A stretch of 64,000 nt of DNA from Bradyrhizobium sp. CB82 (GCF_029714405.1 NZ_CP121650.1:2857001-2921000), one strand, 5' to 3'; positions 17,491 through 27,098 are shown, counted from the stretch's first letter. Made by a program: numbers and translations. Notes: generated by a model not told the origin, from the letters alone.

Positions 17491-17652
17491 TCAGTCCCTG
17501 CGGTATCTGGCTTTGACCCTTACGGGCTGAAGCTGACCGCGCGGCGCGGGGATTTGCTCTCGGAGCCGGCCGATCGCACGATCGAACCATTGCCGCAGCT
17601 GCTCTACCTTTCGCCTCGTCTTCGTTCTCTTCGACGCCATCGTCATCACCAT
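17491..17652 (-). CDS. small basic ORF coupled to lon
   Basis: A 53-residue, strongly basic frame whose ATG lies two bases after the lon stop. Two further in-frame ATGs follow at 17646 and 17640. The product (MASKRTKTRRKVEQL... from the third start) has high coding-like GC3, a helical Arg/Gln/Glu core and Arg-rich ends. Tight spacing suggests translational coupling to lon. The family is not recognised. It could equally be a chance frame in the lon 3' region. Confidence 0.4.
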   Translation of the reverse strand: MVMTMASKRTKTRRKVEQLRQWFDRAIGRLREQIPAPRGQLQPVRVKARYRRD

Positions 17653-17654
17653 TG

Positions 17655-20039
17655 TCACTCGGCTGCCTCGACCTGCGGTTTGGCCGGGTCGAGCGCCGCG
17701 GCGACCGCCTCGTCGACCCGTTCGAGCCAGATGAATTCGAGGCTCTCGCGCGCGCCTTTCGGGATGTCGTCGAAATCCCGCTTGTTGCGCGCCGGCAGCA
17801 TCACCCGCTTGAGGCCTGCGGCTGCCGCCGCCACCACCTTCTCCTTGATGCCGCCGACCGGCAGCACCAGGCCGCGCAAGGAGATCTCGCCGGTCATGGC
17901 CGTGTCGTTGCGCACGGTGCGGTTGGTCAGCAGCGACGTCAGCGCCGTGAACATCGCAACGCCCGCGCTCGGGCCGTCCTTCGGGGTGGCGCCCGCCGGG
18001 ACGTGAACGTGGATGTCGCTCTTCTCGAACAGCGAGGGCTCGATGCCGAGCTGGCTGGCGCGGCTCTTCACCAGCGTCATCGCGGCCTGCGCGCTCTCGC
18101 GCATGACGTCGCCGAGCTGGCCGGTCAGGATCAGATTGCCCCTGCCGGGCACGCGCGTCGCCTCGATGAACAGGATGTCGCCGCCGACCGGCGTCCAGGC
18201 GAGGCCTGTGGCAACGCCCGGCACGCTGGTGCGCAGCGCAATCTCGCCCTCGAAGCGCGGCTGGCCGAGCACGGGGGTGATGTCCTTCGCGCCCACGACG
18301 ACCTTGGCTGCCGTGCCCTCGGCGATCTGCACCGCCGCATGACGGAATACTTTTCCGATCTCGCGCTCCAGCGAGCGCACGCCAGCCTCCCGGGTGTAGC
18401 CCTTGACGATCAGCTTCAACGCCTCCGGCTCGATCTTTGCCTGATCCGCCGAGAGGCCGTTGGCCTCGAGCTGACGCCGCACCAGATAGCGCCTGGCGAT
18501 CTCGAGCTTCTCGTCCTCGGTGTAGCCGGCAAGACTGATGAGCTCCATGCGGTCCAGAAGGGGACCCGGGATCGAGTCCAGCATGTTGGCGGTGGCGATG
18601 AAGACCACGCGCGAGAGATCGAACGGCACGCCCAGATAATTGTCCCGGAATGTCCCGTTCTGCTCAGGGTCGAGTACCTCCAACATCGCGGCCGAGGGAT
18701 CACCCTGCACGCCGCGGCCCATCTTGTCGATCTCGTCCAGCATCATCACGCAGTTCCGGCTACCGGCCTTCTTGATGCCTTGGATGATGTTGCCGGGCAG
18801 CGCGCCGATATAGGTGCGGCGGTGGCCGCGGATCTCCGCCTCGTCGTGCACGCCGCCAAGGCTGACGCGCACGAAGGGGCGATCCATCGCGCGCGCGATG
18901 GACTGGCCAAGCGAGGTCTTGCCGACGCCGGGTGGCCCGACGAAGCACAGGATCGGCGCCTTGCCCTGGGGCGCGAGCTTGCGCACCGCGAGATATTCGA
19001 TGATGCGGCTCTTGATCTTCTCCAGGCCATAGTGGTCCGCATCGAGGATGCGGCGGGCCTCTGCGATGTCGATCGGCTTCTCCTCCGGCAGCGTCCATGG
19101 CAGTTCGATCAACCAGTCCAGATAGGTGCGGACCATGCCGGCTTCACCGGCCGCTTCCGGCATGCGCTCATAGCGGCGCAGCTCCTTCTTCGCATGGGCG
19201 TCTGCTTCTGGCGGCATTTTTGCTTTTGCGATGGCCTCGGTCAGCTCGGCGACCTCAGCCGCCTTGCCGTCGCCTTCGCCGAGCTGGCGCTGGATGGTCG
19301 CCATCTGCTCGCGCAGGATCGCCTCGCGCTGCCGTTCGTCGAAGGCCGCCTTGGTCTGCTGGCCGATTTCATTGCTGATGCGCAGCACCTCCAGCCGCTC
19401 GGCGAGCCGCTTGGAGACCTTCTCCATGCGCACGGAGAGATCGACGGTCTCCAGGATCTCCTGCTTGTCCTGCGGCTTGATGTCCATATAGGCGGTGGCG
19501 AGATCGGCCAGCGCGCCGGGCGCGCTCGTACCCTGGAACATCGCCACCAGCTCCGGCGGCACCTGCGGCAGGAGCTGGATCGCCTCGATCGCCTGGCGCT
19601 GCAGATTGAGGAAGCGCGCCTCGATCTCCGGCGAAGTCGTGCTCGGCTCCGGAATCTGCTGCACCCGTGCGGCTGGGAAAGGCGTCCCCGGCAGGAAATC
19701 AAGGATGCGCGCGCGCTGCACGCCCTGGCAGACGATGTGATGGGTTTCGTCGGGTGCGGTGATGTAGCGCACGATGTTGGCGACGGTGCAGATCCGATAG
19801 AGATCATCCGGCGCGGGATCATCGATGTCGCCGTTGCGCTGAAGCACGATCCCGATCGGCCGCTGCTCGCGCAGCGCCTGCTGCGCCGCGGCGATCGATT
19901 TCGGCCTTGCGATCGTGATCGGCGCGATCACGCCGGGGAACAGCACCATGTTGCGGACGGGGATGACGATCAGCGCGTCGTCCGGAATTTTGGCGGCTTC
20001 GGTGTTCACGGTGGGCTCGGTCTGGCGTTCGTTGGCCAT
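17655..20039 (-). CDS. lon: ATP-dependent Lon protease (second-copy type)
   Basis: 794 residues: LON substrate-binding N-domain (VIPVRNMVLFPGV), coiled-coil middle, AAA+ module with Walker A GPPGVGKTS and Walker B MMLDEIDK, and a protease domain with the Ser691/Lys734 dyad (PKDGPSAG and GGIKEKV, spacing 43 as in E. coli Lon). The start at 20039 has a good GAGGTCC ribosome site, and the frame's extra four residues were dropped. The Hsp20 gene ends 8 bases upstream in the same direction, so a holdase and a protease are co-expressed, probably under heat control. Its pairing with Hsp20 instead of clpX marks it as a probable accessory Lon (inference). Confidence 0.93.
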   Translation of the reverse strand: MANERQTEPTVNTEAAKIPDDALIVIPVRNMVLFPGVIAPITIARPKSIAAAQQALREQRPIGIVLQRNGDIDDPAPDDLYRICTVANIVRYITAPDETHHIVCQGVQRARILDFLPGTPFPAARVQQIPEPSTTSPEIEARFLNLQRQAIEAIQLLPQVPPELVAMFQGTSAPGALADLATAYMDIKPQDKQEILETVDLSVRMEKVSKRLAERLEVLRISNEIGQQTKAAFDERQREAILREQMATIQRQLGEGDGKAAEVAELTEAIAKAKMPPEADAHAKKELRRYERMPEAAGEAGMVRTYLDWLIELPWTLPEEKPIDIAEARRILDADHYGLEKIKSRIIEYLAVRKLAPQGKAPILCFVGPPGVGKTSLGQSIARAMDRPFVRVSLGGVHDEAEIRGHRRTYIGALPGNIIQGIKKAGSRNCVMMLDEIDKMGRGVQGDPSAAMLEVLDPEQNGTFRDNYLGVPFDLSRVVFIATANMLDSIPGPLLDRMELISLAGYTEDEKLEIARRYLVRRQLEANGLSADQAKIEPEALKLIVKGYTREAGVRSLEREIGKVFRHAAVQIAEGTAAKVVVGAKDITPVLGQPRFEGEIALRTSVPGVATGLAWTPVGGDILFIEATRVPGRGNLILTGQLGDVMRESAQAAMTLVKSRASQLGIEPSLFEKSDIHVHVPAGATPKDGPSAGVAMFTALTSLLTNRTVRNDTAMTGEISLRGLVLPVGGIKEKVVAAAAAGLKRVMLPARNKRDFDDIPKGARESLEFIWLERVDEAVAAALDPAKPQVEAAE

Positions 20040-20047
20040 GGTGGACC

Positions 20048-20434
20048 TCAAGCGGATTTGGCGAGGCGCAGCGCGACGCAGCCGTCCATCACGAAACGGC
20101 TGATGGCATAGCGTCCGACCGGCAGGGGAATGCGGCGCTCGAAGCGGCCCTGCGGCAGCTCAAGCCGGTGGATGCGGGCGTTGCGTAGTTCCGGCGGCAG
20201 CGTGCGCCGGCCCGAGACGACGAGCACGCCGTCATGGATCACTGTTTCGACATTGTCGGGATCGACGCCGGGAAGGGCGACGAGGATGAGGAGCTCCCGG
20301 TCAGTCTCCAGCACGTCGATCGGCGGCTCCCAACAGGACTCCTGGCGGCCGAATTGCTGGCGCAGCCGCTCGCCGCGGTTGAGCTGCTCCAGGGCTTCGG
20401 AAAGCATCCAGTCGAGGGGGTTTTTGGGTTGCAT
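20048..20434 (-). CDS. small heat-shock protein (Hsp20/alpha-crystallin)
   Basis: 128 residues from the ATG at 20434, starting MQPKNPLDWM. An alternative ATG at 20464 would add ten residues. The alpha-crystallin domain runs from EPPIDVLETDRELLILVALP to FERRIPLPVGRYA, with a short C-terminal tail. An ATP-independent holdase that keeps unfolding proteins soluble. It lies 8 bases upstream of lon, and the two form an operon. A hairpin immediately in front of the alternative start could be a temperature-responsive leader. Confidence 0.85.
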   Translation of the reverse strand: MQPKNPLDWMLSEALEQLNRGERLRQQFGRQESCWEPPIDVLETDRELLILVALPGVDPDNVETVIHDGVLVVSGRRTLPPELRNARIHRLELPQGRFERRIPLPVGRYAISRFVMDGCVALRLAKSA

Positions 20435-20465
20435 GGCGCCGGCTCTGGAATGGAAAGCCTGCATA

Positions 20466-20495
20466 TGGTGCTGGTTCCCGGGAAATCCAGCACCA
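20466..20495 (-). promoter_or_regulatory. leader hairpin before hsp20, possible RNA thermometer
   Basis: A 9-bp perfect stem (TGGTGCTGG at 20466-20474 with CCAGCACCA at 20487-20495) encloses a loop containing the self-complementary TTCCCGGGAA. In the transcript it ends one base before the ATG at 20464 and 31 bases before the ATG at 20434, so it could mask ribosome access. Rhizobial small heat-shock genes are known to be controlled by leader thermometers (ROSE elements), but the ROSE signature was not recognised here. Confidence 0.4.
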
Positions 20496-20614
20496 GCCTG
20501 CGAGGTTGCCTCGACGGCCTCGGCGGGGCCGTGCTGCCCGACAAAGCGCTTCGGCGCCGTGGCATCGCGCGCACGGCGCCGTCAATTGCCGTTTTGCCCG
20601 GTTGCGTGCGGCCT

Positions 20615-21181
20615 CTAGGCCGCCGCCCGGTACTGCTCTTCGGCCTCGAGATTGATGACGGAGGTCGCGAGCTCAGTCAGGGTGCGATCGGTCGCTTCCT
20701 CTTCGTCCAGCGTTTCCTGGAGCAGGCGTGCCGCGTCCTGCATGCCAAGTTCCTCGGCCCAGGTGCGCAGCGTGCCGTAGCGGGAGATCTCGTAATGCTC
20801 GACGGCTTGGGCCGCCGCGAGCAGGCCAGCATCAAGCGCCGGCGCGCCCTTGAACTCCTTCATGATCTCGGCGCCTTCGTCGGCGATGCCGTTGATGGCT
20901 TCGCACGGCTTGCCGCGCGCCGGCTTGCCCAGCATCTTGAACACCTGGTCGAGGCGCTTCACCTGGCCCTGCGTCTCCTTGAGGTGCTTGTTGAAGGCGG
21001 CGGTGAGGTCCTTCGATTGCGCGGCCTTCGCCATCTTCGGCAATGTCTTGATGATCTTGTTCTCGGCGAAATAGATGTCCTTCAGCGTTGCCAGAAACAG
21101 GTCGTTCAGAGTCTTCGGCGCCCGGCGCGCGCGCCGCGCCGTCGATGTCTTGGTTGCTCGTTTCTTTGCTCGCTTGGCCAT
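20615..21181 (-). CDS. YciE/YciF-family ferritin-like stress protein (DUF892)
   Basis: 188 residues. A Lys/Arg/Thr-rich N-terminal tail of about 25 residues precedes the DUF892 helical bundle (LNDLFLATLKDIYFAENKI..., ...AAQAVEHYEISRYGTL..., LLQETLDEEEATDRTL). The Glu/His pattern is that of a ferritin-like di-metal site. Members are induced by osmotic and general stress. GAGGAGGACAC directly precedes the start at 21181, and the upstream extension to 21256 was rejected. The basic tail may bind DNA or RNA (inference). Confidence 0.88.
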   Translation of the reverse strand: MAKRAKKRATKTSTARRARRAPKTLNDLFLATLKDIYFAENKIIKTLPKMAKAAQSKDLTAAFNKHLKETQGQVKRLDQVFKMLGKPARGKPCEAINGIADEGAEIMKEFKGAPALDAGLLAAAQAVEHYEISRYGTLRTWAEELGMQDAARLLQETLDEEEATDRTLTELATSVINLEAEEQYRAAA

Positions 21182-21312
21182 GTGTCCTCCTCTCGAGGCC
21201 GATCGGAAGGCGTCACCTTCCGTAATCCTCTCGCGATCAAGACGCGGCGAGGACAAATGTTCCTCGTAAGGAGGGCCGGGAGCCGTTATGGAGGGCGTCA
21301 GCGCTACACTAT

Positions 21313-21633
21313 CGAAGAGACGGCCACCATGCCTCCGACGTCGCGGTGTTTCCGCTCGCGATTCCCATGATGGCCGGTCCCGGCGCGATCGCGACCACGC
21401 TGCCGCTCTCGGGCGACGCCGGCAACGCCGCCCGGCTCGGCATCAACATCGCGATCATCCTCCTGGTCTGCCTGCTCTGCATGATCTGCTTTGCCGCCTC
21501 GACCCTGATCGCGCGCACGCTGGGGCCGGACTGGCAATGCGGAGCTCTCGCGCCTGCTCGGCATCCTGCTTGCGGCCTATTCGGTGCAGTTCGTGCTGAA
21601 CGGCATGCCGCGGTCCGCGCCAACCTGTCGTGA
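21313..21633 (+). pseudogene. MarC-family membrane protein remnant
   Basis: The frame reads HHASDVAVFPLAIPMMAGPG, the hallmark segment of MarC/NAAT integral membrane proteins, then membrane helices (INIAIILLVCLLCMICF). After LIARTLG it shifts to another frame that reads TGNAELSRLLGILLAAY and SVQFVLNGM, the normal MarC C-terminus. So the N-terminal part is lost and a frameshift lies near 21530. No start or ribosome site remains. Confidence 0.8.
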
Positions 21634-21856
21634 ACTCCTCAAATGAGATCAATGCGTTGATTTTATTGTAATTTTCGCACACCTCCCGGACCGGGCATAT
21701 CACCTTCCGCAATGTCGTCCGCTTTCTCTTGCGCAGCCTCATGGCTTTGACGTAACTCGGGTCGATGAGAGCGCGGAACGCGCGCATCGCCAGGATGCCG
21801 ATCCTATGACAACACAGCGCATGGCCGGCGATGGCATGGCCGAAGAATAGAAGAGC

Positions 21857-23674
21857 TTGCCGGTGTTTGCGCGGATCAGGCACATCGTCGATCGCAAGAG
21901 ATCGAACAAGGGGTCGAACAAGGCGTCGAGCCGGATGCTGGTCCGCATCCGCGCCCTCCTGCGCAGCAATGAATTCTACCTGATCCCGCTCGCGCTTCTG
22001 ATCGGCACCGCCGCCGGCGTCGTCGTGACGCTGATGGCCGAGATCGCGCAGATCGCCCACGTCCTGATCTTCGGCATTCCGGTCGACGTGCGGCTGTCCG
22101 CGAACGCCTATGTCAGCCCGTGGGCGGCGCTGAGCGCGCCCGCCCTTGGCGGCCTGGCGCTCGGCATGATGGAATGGTCGCGGCGGCGGCTGAAGATCTC
22201 CAGCGCCGTCGACCCGATCGAGGCCAACGCGCTGCGTGGCGGCAATCTGTCCCTGCGCGACAGCGTGGTGGTCTCGAGCCAGACGCTGATCTCCAACGGC
22301 TGCGGCGCCTCCGTCGGCCTCGAGGCCGGCTATACCCAGATCGGCTCCGGCATCGCCTCGCTGCTCGGCCAGTTCCTCAACCTCCGGCGCAACGATCTCC
22401 GCCTGATCGTCGGCTGCGGGTCTGCGGCGGCGATTGCAGCCGCCTTCGGCGCACCGATCACCGGCGCGTTCTATGCCTGCGAGCTGATCGTCGGCGTCTA
22501 TGCGGTCGGCAGCGCCGCGCCGATCCTGGCAGCCTCGCTCGCCGGCGCGCTGACCGCGCAGTGGCTCGGCGGCGCGCCGTACTCCCTCGAAATCCCGAAG
22601 GTCAGCTCGGTCGGCATCGAGCAATATCTGGCGCTGATCGGGCTCGCGCTCGTGACCGGCGGCGTCGGCATCGCAGTGATGCGCTCCTCGTCGATGTTCG
22701 AGCGGTTGTTCACCTGGCTTCCGGTCTGGCTCCGCCCGGTGCTCGGCGGCCTCATCGTCGGGGCGTTCGCGATCGCGACACCGCAGGTGCTGGCGGCGGG
22801 ACACGGCGCCATGGTGCTCGACCTGCACCACGATATGACGATCAACCTGATCGCGCTGATCATTGCCCTCAAGCTGACGGCCTGCCTGATTTCGCTGGCA
22901 TCAGGCTTCCGCGGCGGCCTGTTCTTCGCCTCGCTGTTCGTCGGCAGCCTGATCGGAAAATTCTTCGCGGCCGTGCTCTTGCTGATCAGCCCCAGCTTCG
23001 CGATCGACCCGCTGGTCGCGATGCTCACGGGCATGGCCACGCTCGGGGTCGCCATCGTCGGCGGTCCCCTGACGATGTCGTTCCTGGTGCTGGAGATGAC
23101 GCGCAATGTCGACGTCACCGCCGTGGTGCTGGCAGGCTGCATCGTAACCTCGATCTGCGTGCGCTTCATGTTCGGCCATTCGTTCTCGACCTGGCGCCTG
23201 CATCTGCGCGGCGAGACCATCCGCAGTGCCAACGACGTCGGCTGGCTGCGCAACCTGACGGTCGAGCGGATGATGCGCAGCGACGTCGGCAAGGTGCCAT
23301 CCTCGACGACGATCGCGGCCACAAGGCGCGAATTTGCGCTGGGCTCGCGACCGGGCATCGTCGTCGTCAACAACGCTGACGAATATGTCGGTCTCGTCAT
23401 GCTGCCCGACCTGTTCTCCAGCGACCTCGACACCATCGCCGACGACATCCAGGTGATCGAGCTCGCCCGCTACACCGACATCGTGCTGATCCCGGAAATG
23501 AACGTGAAGAGCGCGATGGCGGTGTTCGACGAGGCGGAGGCGGAGATGCTGGCCGTGGTCGAATCCGCCGACAGCCGCAAGGTGATTGGCTTTCTCACCG
23601 AGACCTTCGCCCGTCGCCGCTATGTCGAGGAGATCGACAAGGCCACGCGCGGCGTGCTGGGGGCGTTGTCATAG
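21857..23674 (+). CDS. ClC-type chloride channel/antiporter with C-terminal CBS domains
   Basis: 605 residues from a TTG at 21857. An ATG at 21935 would give 579, and neither start has a strong ribosome site. About ten to twelve hydrophobic segments carry ClC selectivity signatures: SNGCGASVGLEAGYTQIGS (the gating Glu motif, usually GREGP, here GLEAG), GSAAAIAAAFGAPITGAFYACE and SGFRGGLFFASLFVG. A cytoplasmic CBS pair occupies the last 130 residues or so (TVERMMRSDVGKVPSS..., TDIVLIPEMNVKSAMAVFDE). Moves chloride or another anion across the inner membrane. No operon partner. A MarC remnant lies upstream. Confidence 0.9.
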   Translation: MPVFARIRHIVDRKRSNKGSNKASSRMLVRIRALLRSNEFYLIPLALLIGTAAGVVVTLMAEIAQIAHVLIFGIPVDVRLSANAYVSPWAALSAPALGGLALGMMEWSRRRLKISSAVDPIEANALRGGNLSLRDSVVVSSQTLISNGCGASVGLEAGYTQIGSGIASLLGQFLNLRRNDLRLIVGCGSAAAIAAAFGAPITGAFYACELIVGVYAVGSAAPILAASLAGALTAQWLGGAPYSLEIPKVSSVGIEQYLALIGLALVTGGVGIAVMRSSSMFERLFTWLPVWLRPVLGGLIVGAFAIATPQVLAAGHGAMVLDLHHDMTINLIALIIALKLTACLISLASGFRGGLFFASLFVGSLIGKFFAAVLLLISPSFAIDPLVAMLTGMATLGVAIVGGPLTMSFLVLEMTRNVDVTAVVLAGCIVTSICVRFMFGHSFSTWRLHLRGETIRSANDVGWLRNLTVERMMRSDVGKVPSSTTIAATRREFALGSRPGIVVVNNADEYVGLVMLPDLFSSDLDTIADDIQVIELARYTDIVLIPEMNVKSAMAVFDEAEAEMLAVVESADSRKVIGFLTETFARRRYVEEIDKATRGVLGALS

Positions 23675-23841
23675 TCGCACAGCGGTATCAGGGGAGGGGA
23701 GCCTGCGGCGCTCTCCTCGACCCGGCCTCACACTTTCCATGATGGGGTCTTGCTTTGGACAAACCGCGTCGGCGATCATCAGCCGGGCGGAAATGCGACG
23801 GACGCCCTTGGGGCGACATTGGGCTGGGGCAAGGAGCGCCA

Positions 23842-24726
23842 ATGAGTGCCGTGATGAAGTCGACAGAAATAGAACCGCGTCATGTCCTGTCCGCGCGCAT
23901 GGACGAAGAGCTCACGCACACCTATGAGAAGATCAGAAGCGTGGATGAAGAGATCGCGCGCGCCAGCGAGCAGCTTTCCAGGCTGGAGCGCGATGACGCG
24001 CGCAATCGACCGCCGCGCAGCCGCCCGCCGCGCGGCGGGCCGGCGCTCCGCGGCCTCGTCGGCCTGGTGCTCGCAGCGGGCATCTGTGCTGCTGCCCTGA
24101 TCTCGCAATCGTCGTACGGCGATACGGTCAAGCAGATGATCGCCGGCTTGGTGCCGCTGCGCGCCGCGCTGTCATCGCAGTTGCAGGAAGAACCGGCGCC
24201 CGCTGCTCAGCCGAGCCCAAACGCGCAGCTGGCCCAGGCCGAGCCGGCGTCGCTACAACCGGCGCCTGCCGTTCAGGCCGTCCCGGAGCCGGTCGCGCCC
24301 ACCGCCACCACGCTGCCTCCGCAGGTGACGGAACTGCTCGAGAAGATGGCGAGCGATCTCGCCAATGTGCAGCAGGGCATCGAGCAGCTCAAGGCGAGCC
24401 AGGCGCAATTGAAGGCGAACCAGGAGCAAATGTCCCTGGACAACCTCAAGGTTGCCGACGAATTGAAAGCGAGCCAGGAGCAAATCGCGCGTCTTGTCGC
24501 TAAAGCGCCTGACAACAAGGCGCCGGTCGATGGGCCTGACAAGACGGCCGGAAAGACGGGGCACCAGGCGTCCGATCCCGACACGCGTCCCAAGACGGCA
24601 GCCGCCGCCGTGCCTCCACCGCGCCCGGCTGCGGCGTCGTCACGCAAGCCGGCTCAGGCCGCTCCCGCGTCGCATGCGGCGGTGCGACGGTCGGCTCCGG
24701 TGCAGCTGGAGTCCGCACAGCAATAG
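23842..24726 (+). CDS. single-pass membrane protein with coiled coil
   Basis: 294 residues. An N-terminal cytoplasmic region with a short coiled coil (residues about 18-50), an Arg/Pro stretch, one membrane helix near residues 70-90 (LRGLVGLVLAAGICAAALI), then a long Pro/Ala/Gln-rich segment and a second coiled coil (VTELLEKMASDLANVQQGIEQ..., repeats of LKASQ/LKANQ). The tail is Ala/Pro/Lys-rich. AAGGAG precedes the start at 23842. The type is common in Bradyrhizobium but has no known function. Confidence 0.75.
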   Translation: MSAVMKSTEIEPRHVLSARMDEELTHTYEKIRSVDEEIARASEQLSRLERDDARNRPPRSRPPRGGPALRGLVGLVLAAGICAAALISQSSYGDTVKQMIAGLVPLRAALSSQLQEEPAPAAQPSPNAQLAQAEPASLQPAPAVQAVPEPVAPTATTLPPQVTELLEKMASDLANVQQGIEQLKASQAQLKANQEQMSLDNLKVADELKASQEQIARLVAKAPDNKAPVDGPDKTAGKTGHQASDPDTRPKTAAAAVPPPRPAAASSRKPAQAAPASHAAVRRSAPVQLESAQQ

Positions 24727-24775
24727 TTGTCGGTGCGGCCTCTCACAGCCCCCGCACGTTCGTCCGTGGCCGATC

Positions 24776-25985
24776 TCACTCCAGCCGGTCGACCTGGCGC
24801 AGGATCGGGAACAGCTTCATCCACAACAGTGCCACCGCGATGGTGCCGATGCCGCCAAGCAGCGCGGCCGGCATCGCGCCGAGCAGGACAGCGACCATGC
24901 CGCTCTCGAACTCGCCGAGTTGGTTCGAGGCGTTGATGAAGAGGAAGTTGACGGCACCGACGCGGCCGCGCATTGGATCGGGGGTGGCGAGCTGCACCAG
25001 CGCGACGCGGACGATGACGCTGATGGTGTCGGCCGCGCCCATGGCCATCAGCGCAGCGATCGACAGCCACACGGCTTGCGACAGCGCGAAGACGATGGTG
25101 GCAAGTCCGAATGCAATCACCGCCTGGAACATCCGCAGGCCCGCGTGGCGCGCGATCGGATGGCGCGCGATCACTGCCGTCATCAGAAGCGCGCCGACAG
25201 CGGGCGTTGCCCGCATCATGCCGAGCGCCCACGGGCCGGCATGCAGGATGTCCTTGGCATAGATCGGCAGCAGCGCGGTCGCACCGCCGAGCAGCACGGC
25301 GAACAGATCGAGCGAGATCGTGCCGAGGATCGCGGGATTGCCGCGCACGAACGCAAGGCCTGCAAACAATTCAGCGAGGTTCGGCGGCTCGGAGTCGGCG
25401 GGACGCTGGAGCTGGATCGCGCCGACGAGCACCACGGCCAGCAGCGAGCATAGTGCCATAACGCCATAAGCCGCGCCCGGCGCGAGCGCGTAGGCGAAGC
25501 CGCCGAGGGCGGGACCCGCGATCGTCGCGAACTGCCGGGTGCCGGTCGCCATGGCGGTCGCGCGTTGCAGCATGCCGTCCGGTGCGACGCCTGACAGCAG
25601 CGTGGAGGAGGCTGGACTTTCGAAGGCGCCGGCGAACCCGAGGATGGCAAGGACTACGAAGATCTCCGGCGCCGTCACAGATCCCGCGAACGTGCGTATT
25701 CCGAGTCAGGCTGCAGCCAGGGCCTGCATGACCTGGCAAAGTTGAACGATGCGGCGGCGGTCGTAGCGATCGGCCGCGTGCCCTGCGACGAAGACAAGAA
25801 CAGCGCTCGGAATGAACTGCACGAGGCCCGCCATGCCGAGATAGAAGGCGCTGCCTGTCAGCTCATAGATTTGCCATCCCACGACGACGGTGGCGATGTT
25901 GTGAGCAAATTCCGACAGCGTGCTGGAGCCGATATAGAGCAGCAGCGGGCGATGTTTGGTCGGAGGTCATTTGATCCAAACTCAT
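24776..25985 (-). pseudogene. MFS transporter interrupted by an in-frame stop and a 5' frameshift
   Basis: The downstream 300 residues are an open frame of MFS-type membrane helices (ATGTRQFATIAGPALGG, AVGALLMTAVIARHP, ...MRGRVGAVNFLFINASN). Upstream, in the same frame, lies the missing N-terminus (RPLLLYIGSSTLSEFAHNI, ATVVVGWQIYELTGSAFYLG, VAGHAADRYDRRRIVQL). The two are separated only by a TGA at 25706-25708. Near 25955 the frame shifts again from the start-proximal MTSDQTS. The family is a drug or metabolite exporter of the DHA/enterobactin-exporter type. Either decayed or a read-through case, and a sequencing error could explain the TGA. Confidence 0.8.
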
Positions 25986-26031
25986 GCGAGGTGAAGTCAG
26001 GGATGGCGGGCGCAGTCGCCATCCCTGCCGG

Positions 26032-26289
26032 TTAGCGGGGCGAGTCCGCGGAGGAGGCGACCACGAAGGCGACGATCCGGCGGACCAGTGGCAGGACCAT
26101 CAGCAGCGTCGGAAAGGCGACGAGCCACGACAGTCCCCAGGCCGCTGGCCACGTCGCCAGGAAGAGAGAGGTTGGTCCGAGGCTCTTCAGTGTCGAGATG
26201 ATCGACACCACGGCCGTCATGAGGATGGAAAGCACCAATGGCATGATAACAGGCGCATAGCGCGCCGGCAGTTTGCGAACCGCAATCAT
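26032..26289 (-). CDS. DUF2798-like two-helix membrane protein
   Basis: 85 residues with two membrane segments (VIMPLVLSILMTAVVSIIST and WGLSWLVAFPTLLMVLPLV) separated by a short loop with TWPAAW. This pattern fits DUF2798, small integral membrane proteins of unknown function. The start at 26289 follows an AAAGAG ribosome site. The longer frame to 26343 adds an unlikely polar N-terminus. Confidence 0.7.
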   Translation of the reverse strand: MIAVRKLPARYAPVIMPLVLSILMTAVVSIISTLKSLGPTSLFLATWPAAWGLSWLVAFPTLLMVLPLVRRIVAFVVASSADSPR

Positions 26290-26589
26290 CTGATCTCTTT
26301 GGGAAAAGGACGCGTCAGTCACGTTGAACCCTGAAAAATGCATCGATCCCGACCGCGTCGGTTGATGCGTTGGTTCACGTGAAACGCTTACGGCGCCGTA
26401 GATCAGCGCGCCGGTTTCATAACGGCTTCCTTGAAATCGATCAAGCCGGATTTGCCCGGGAAGGTTTACAATCGTTCAAATCGGCGCGGCGGATTGCCGC
26501 GATCGGGCAACCGCATCGCTGGGTTGTGGGTTATCCATCGTTTGCATATCTGCAATTCGGTTCTTTGAGCACGAACAGAGGAAGCTCAG

Positions 26590-26979
26590 ATGACGGATCA
26601 AGCCATGATGTCCTTGCGAAGCAGAAGCGTCCTGGTGGCCACGCTTGCTGGTCTCGCACTCGTCGCGGCGTCAGTGGTCTCCTCGGCTGCGGCGTCACCC
26701 ACGTCACGTCCGAAGGCTGGCGCGGTTGCCTCAGCTTCCGCCGGCGCGACCGACTTCAGCGCCGCGCGGCGCCGCTATTACCGCCGCGGACCGAGCGCCG
26801 CAGGCCTCGCTTTCATGGGTGCAGCGACCGGATTGATCGCCGGCGCGATCGCCGAGCAGCGCCGCCAGGAGTATTACGAGAATCGCTATTATTACGGCCC
26901 GGGCGGCTATTACAGTCCCGGCTATTACGGCGGCGGGCCCTACTACGACGGCCCACGCTACTATTACCAGCCGTACTGA
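26590..26979 (+). CDS. small secreted Tyr/Gly-rich protein
   Basis: 129 residues: signal peptide (VLVATLAGLALVAASVVSSAAA), a second hydrophobic Gly/Ala segment (AAGLAFMGAATGLIAGAIAEQ) and a C-terminal low-complexity tail of Tyr, Gly and Pro ending in QPY. AGAGGAAG precedes the start. Such Tyr/Gly tails are frequent in Bradyrhizobium periplasmic or outer-surface proteins. Function unknown. Confidence 0.72.
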   Translation: MTDQAMMSLRSRSVLVATLAGLALVAASVVSSAAASPTSRPKAGAVASASAGATDFSAARRRYYRRGPSAAGLAFMGAATGLIAGAIAEQRRQEYYENRYYYGPGGYYSPGYYGGGPYYDGPRYYYQPY

Positions 26980-27098
26980 GCCCTGCGGGCAAAGCGCGCC
27001 GTCCGAATGCGAAGGCGTGTCCGCAGCTGAGATGCGGTCGGGGTGGACGTCTCCCCGTCAGTCGTCCTGGCACAAGCCAGGACGACTGTTGCATTCTC

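Noticed and set aside
17652..20111. 819-codon plus-strand frame across lon
   Set aside because: Antisense shadow of lon; the minus strand carries all Lon motifs.
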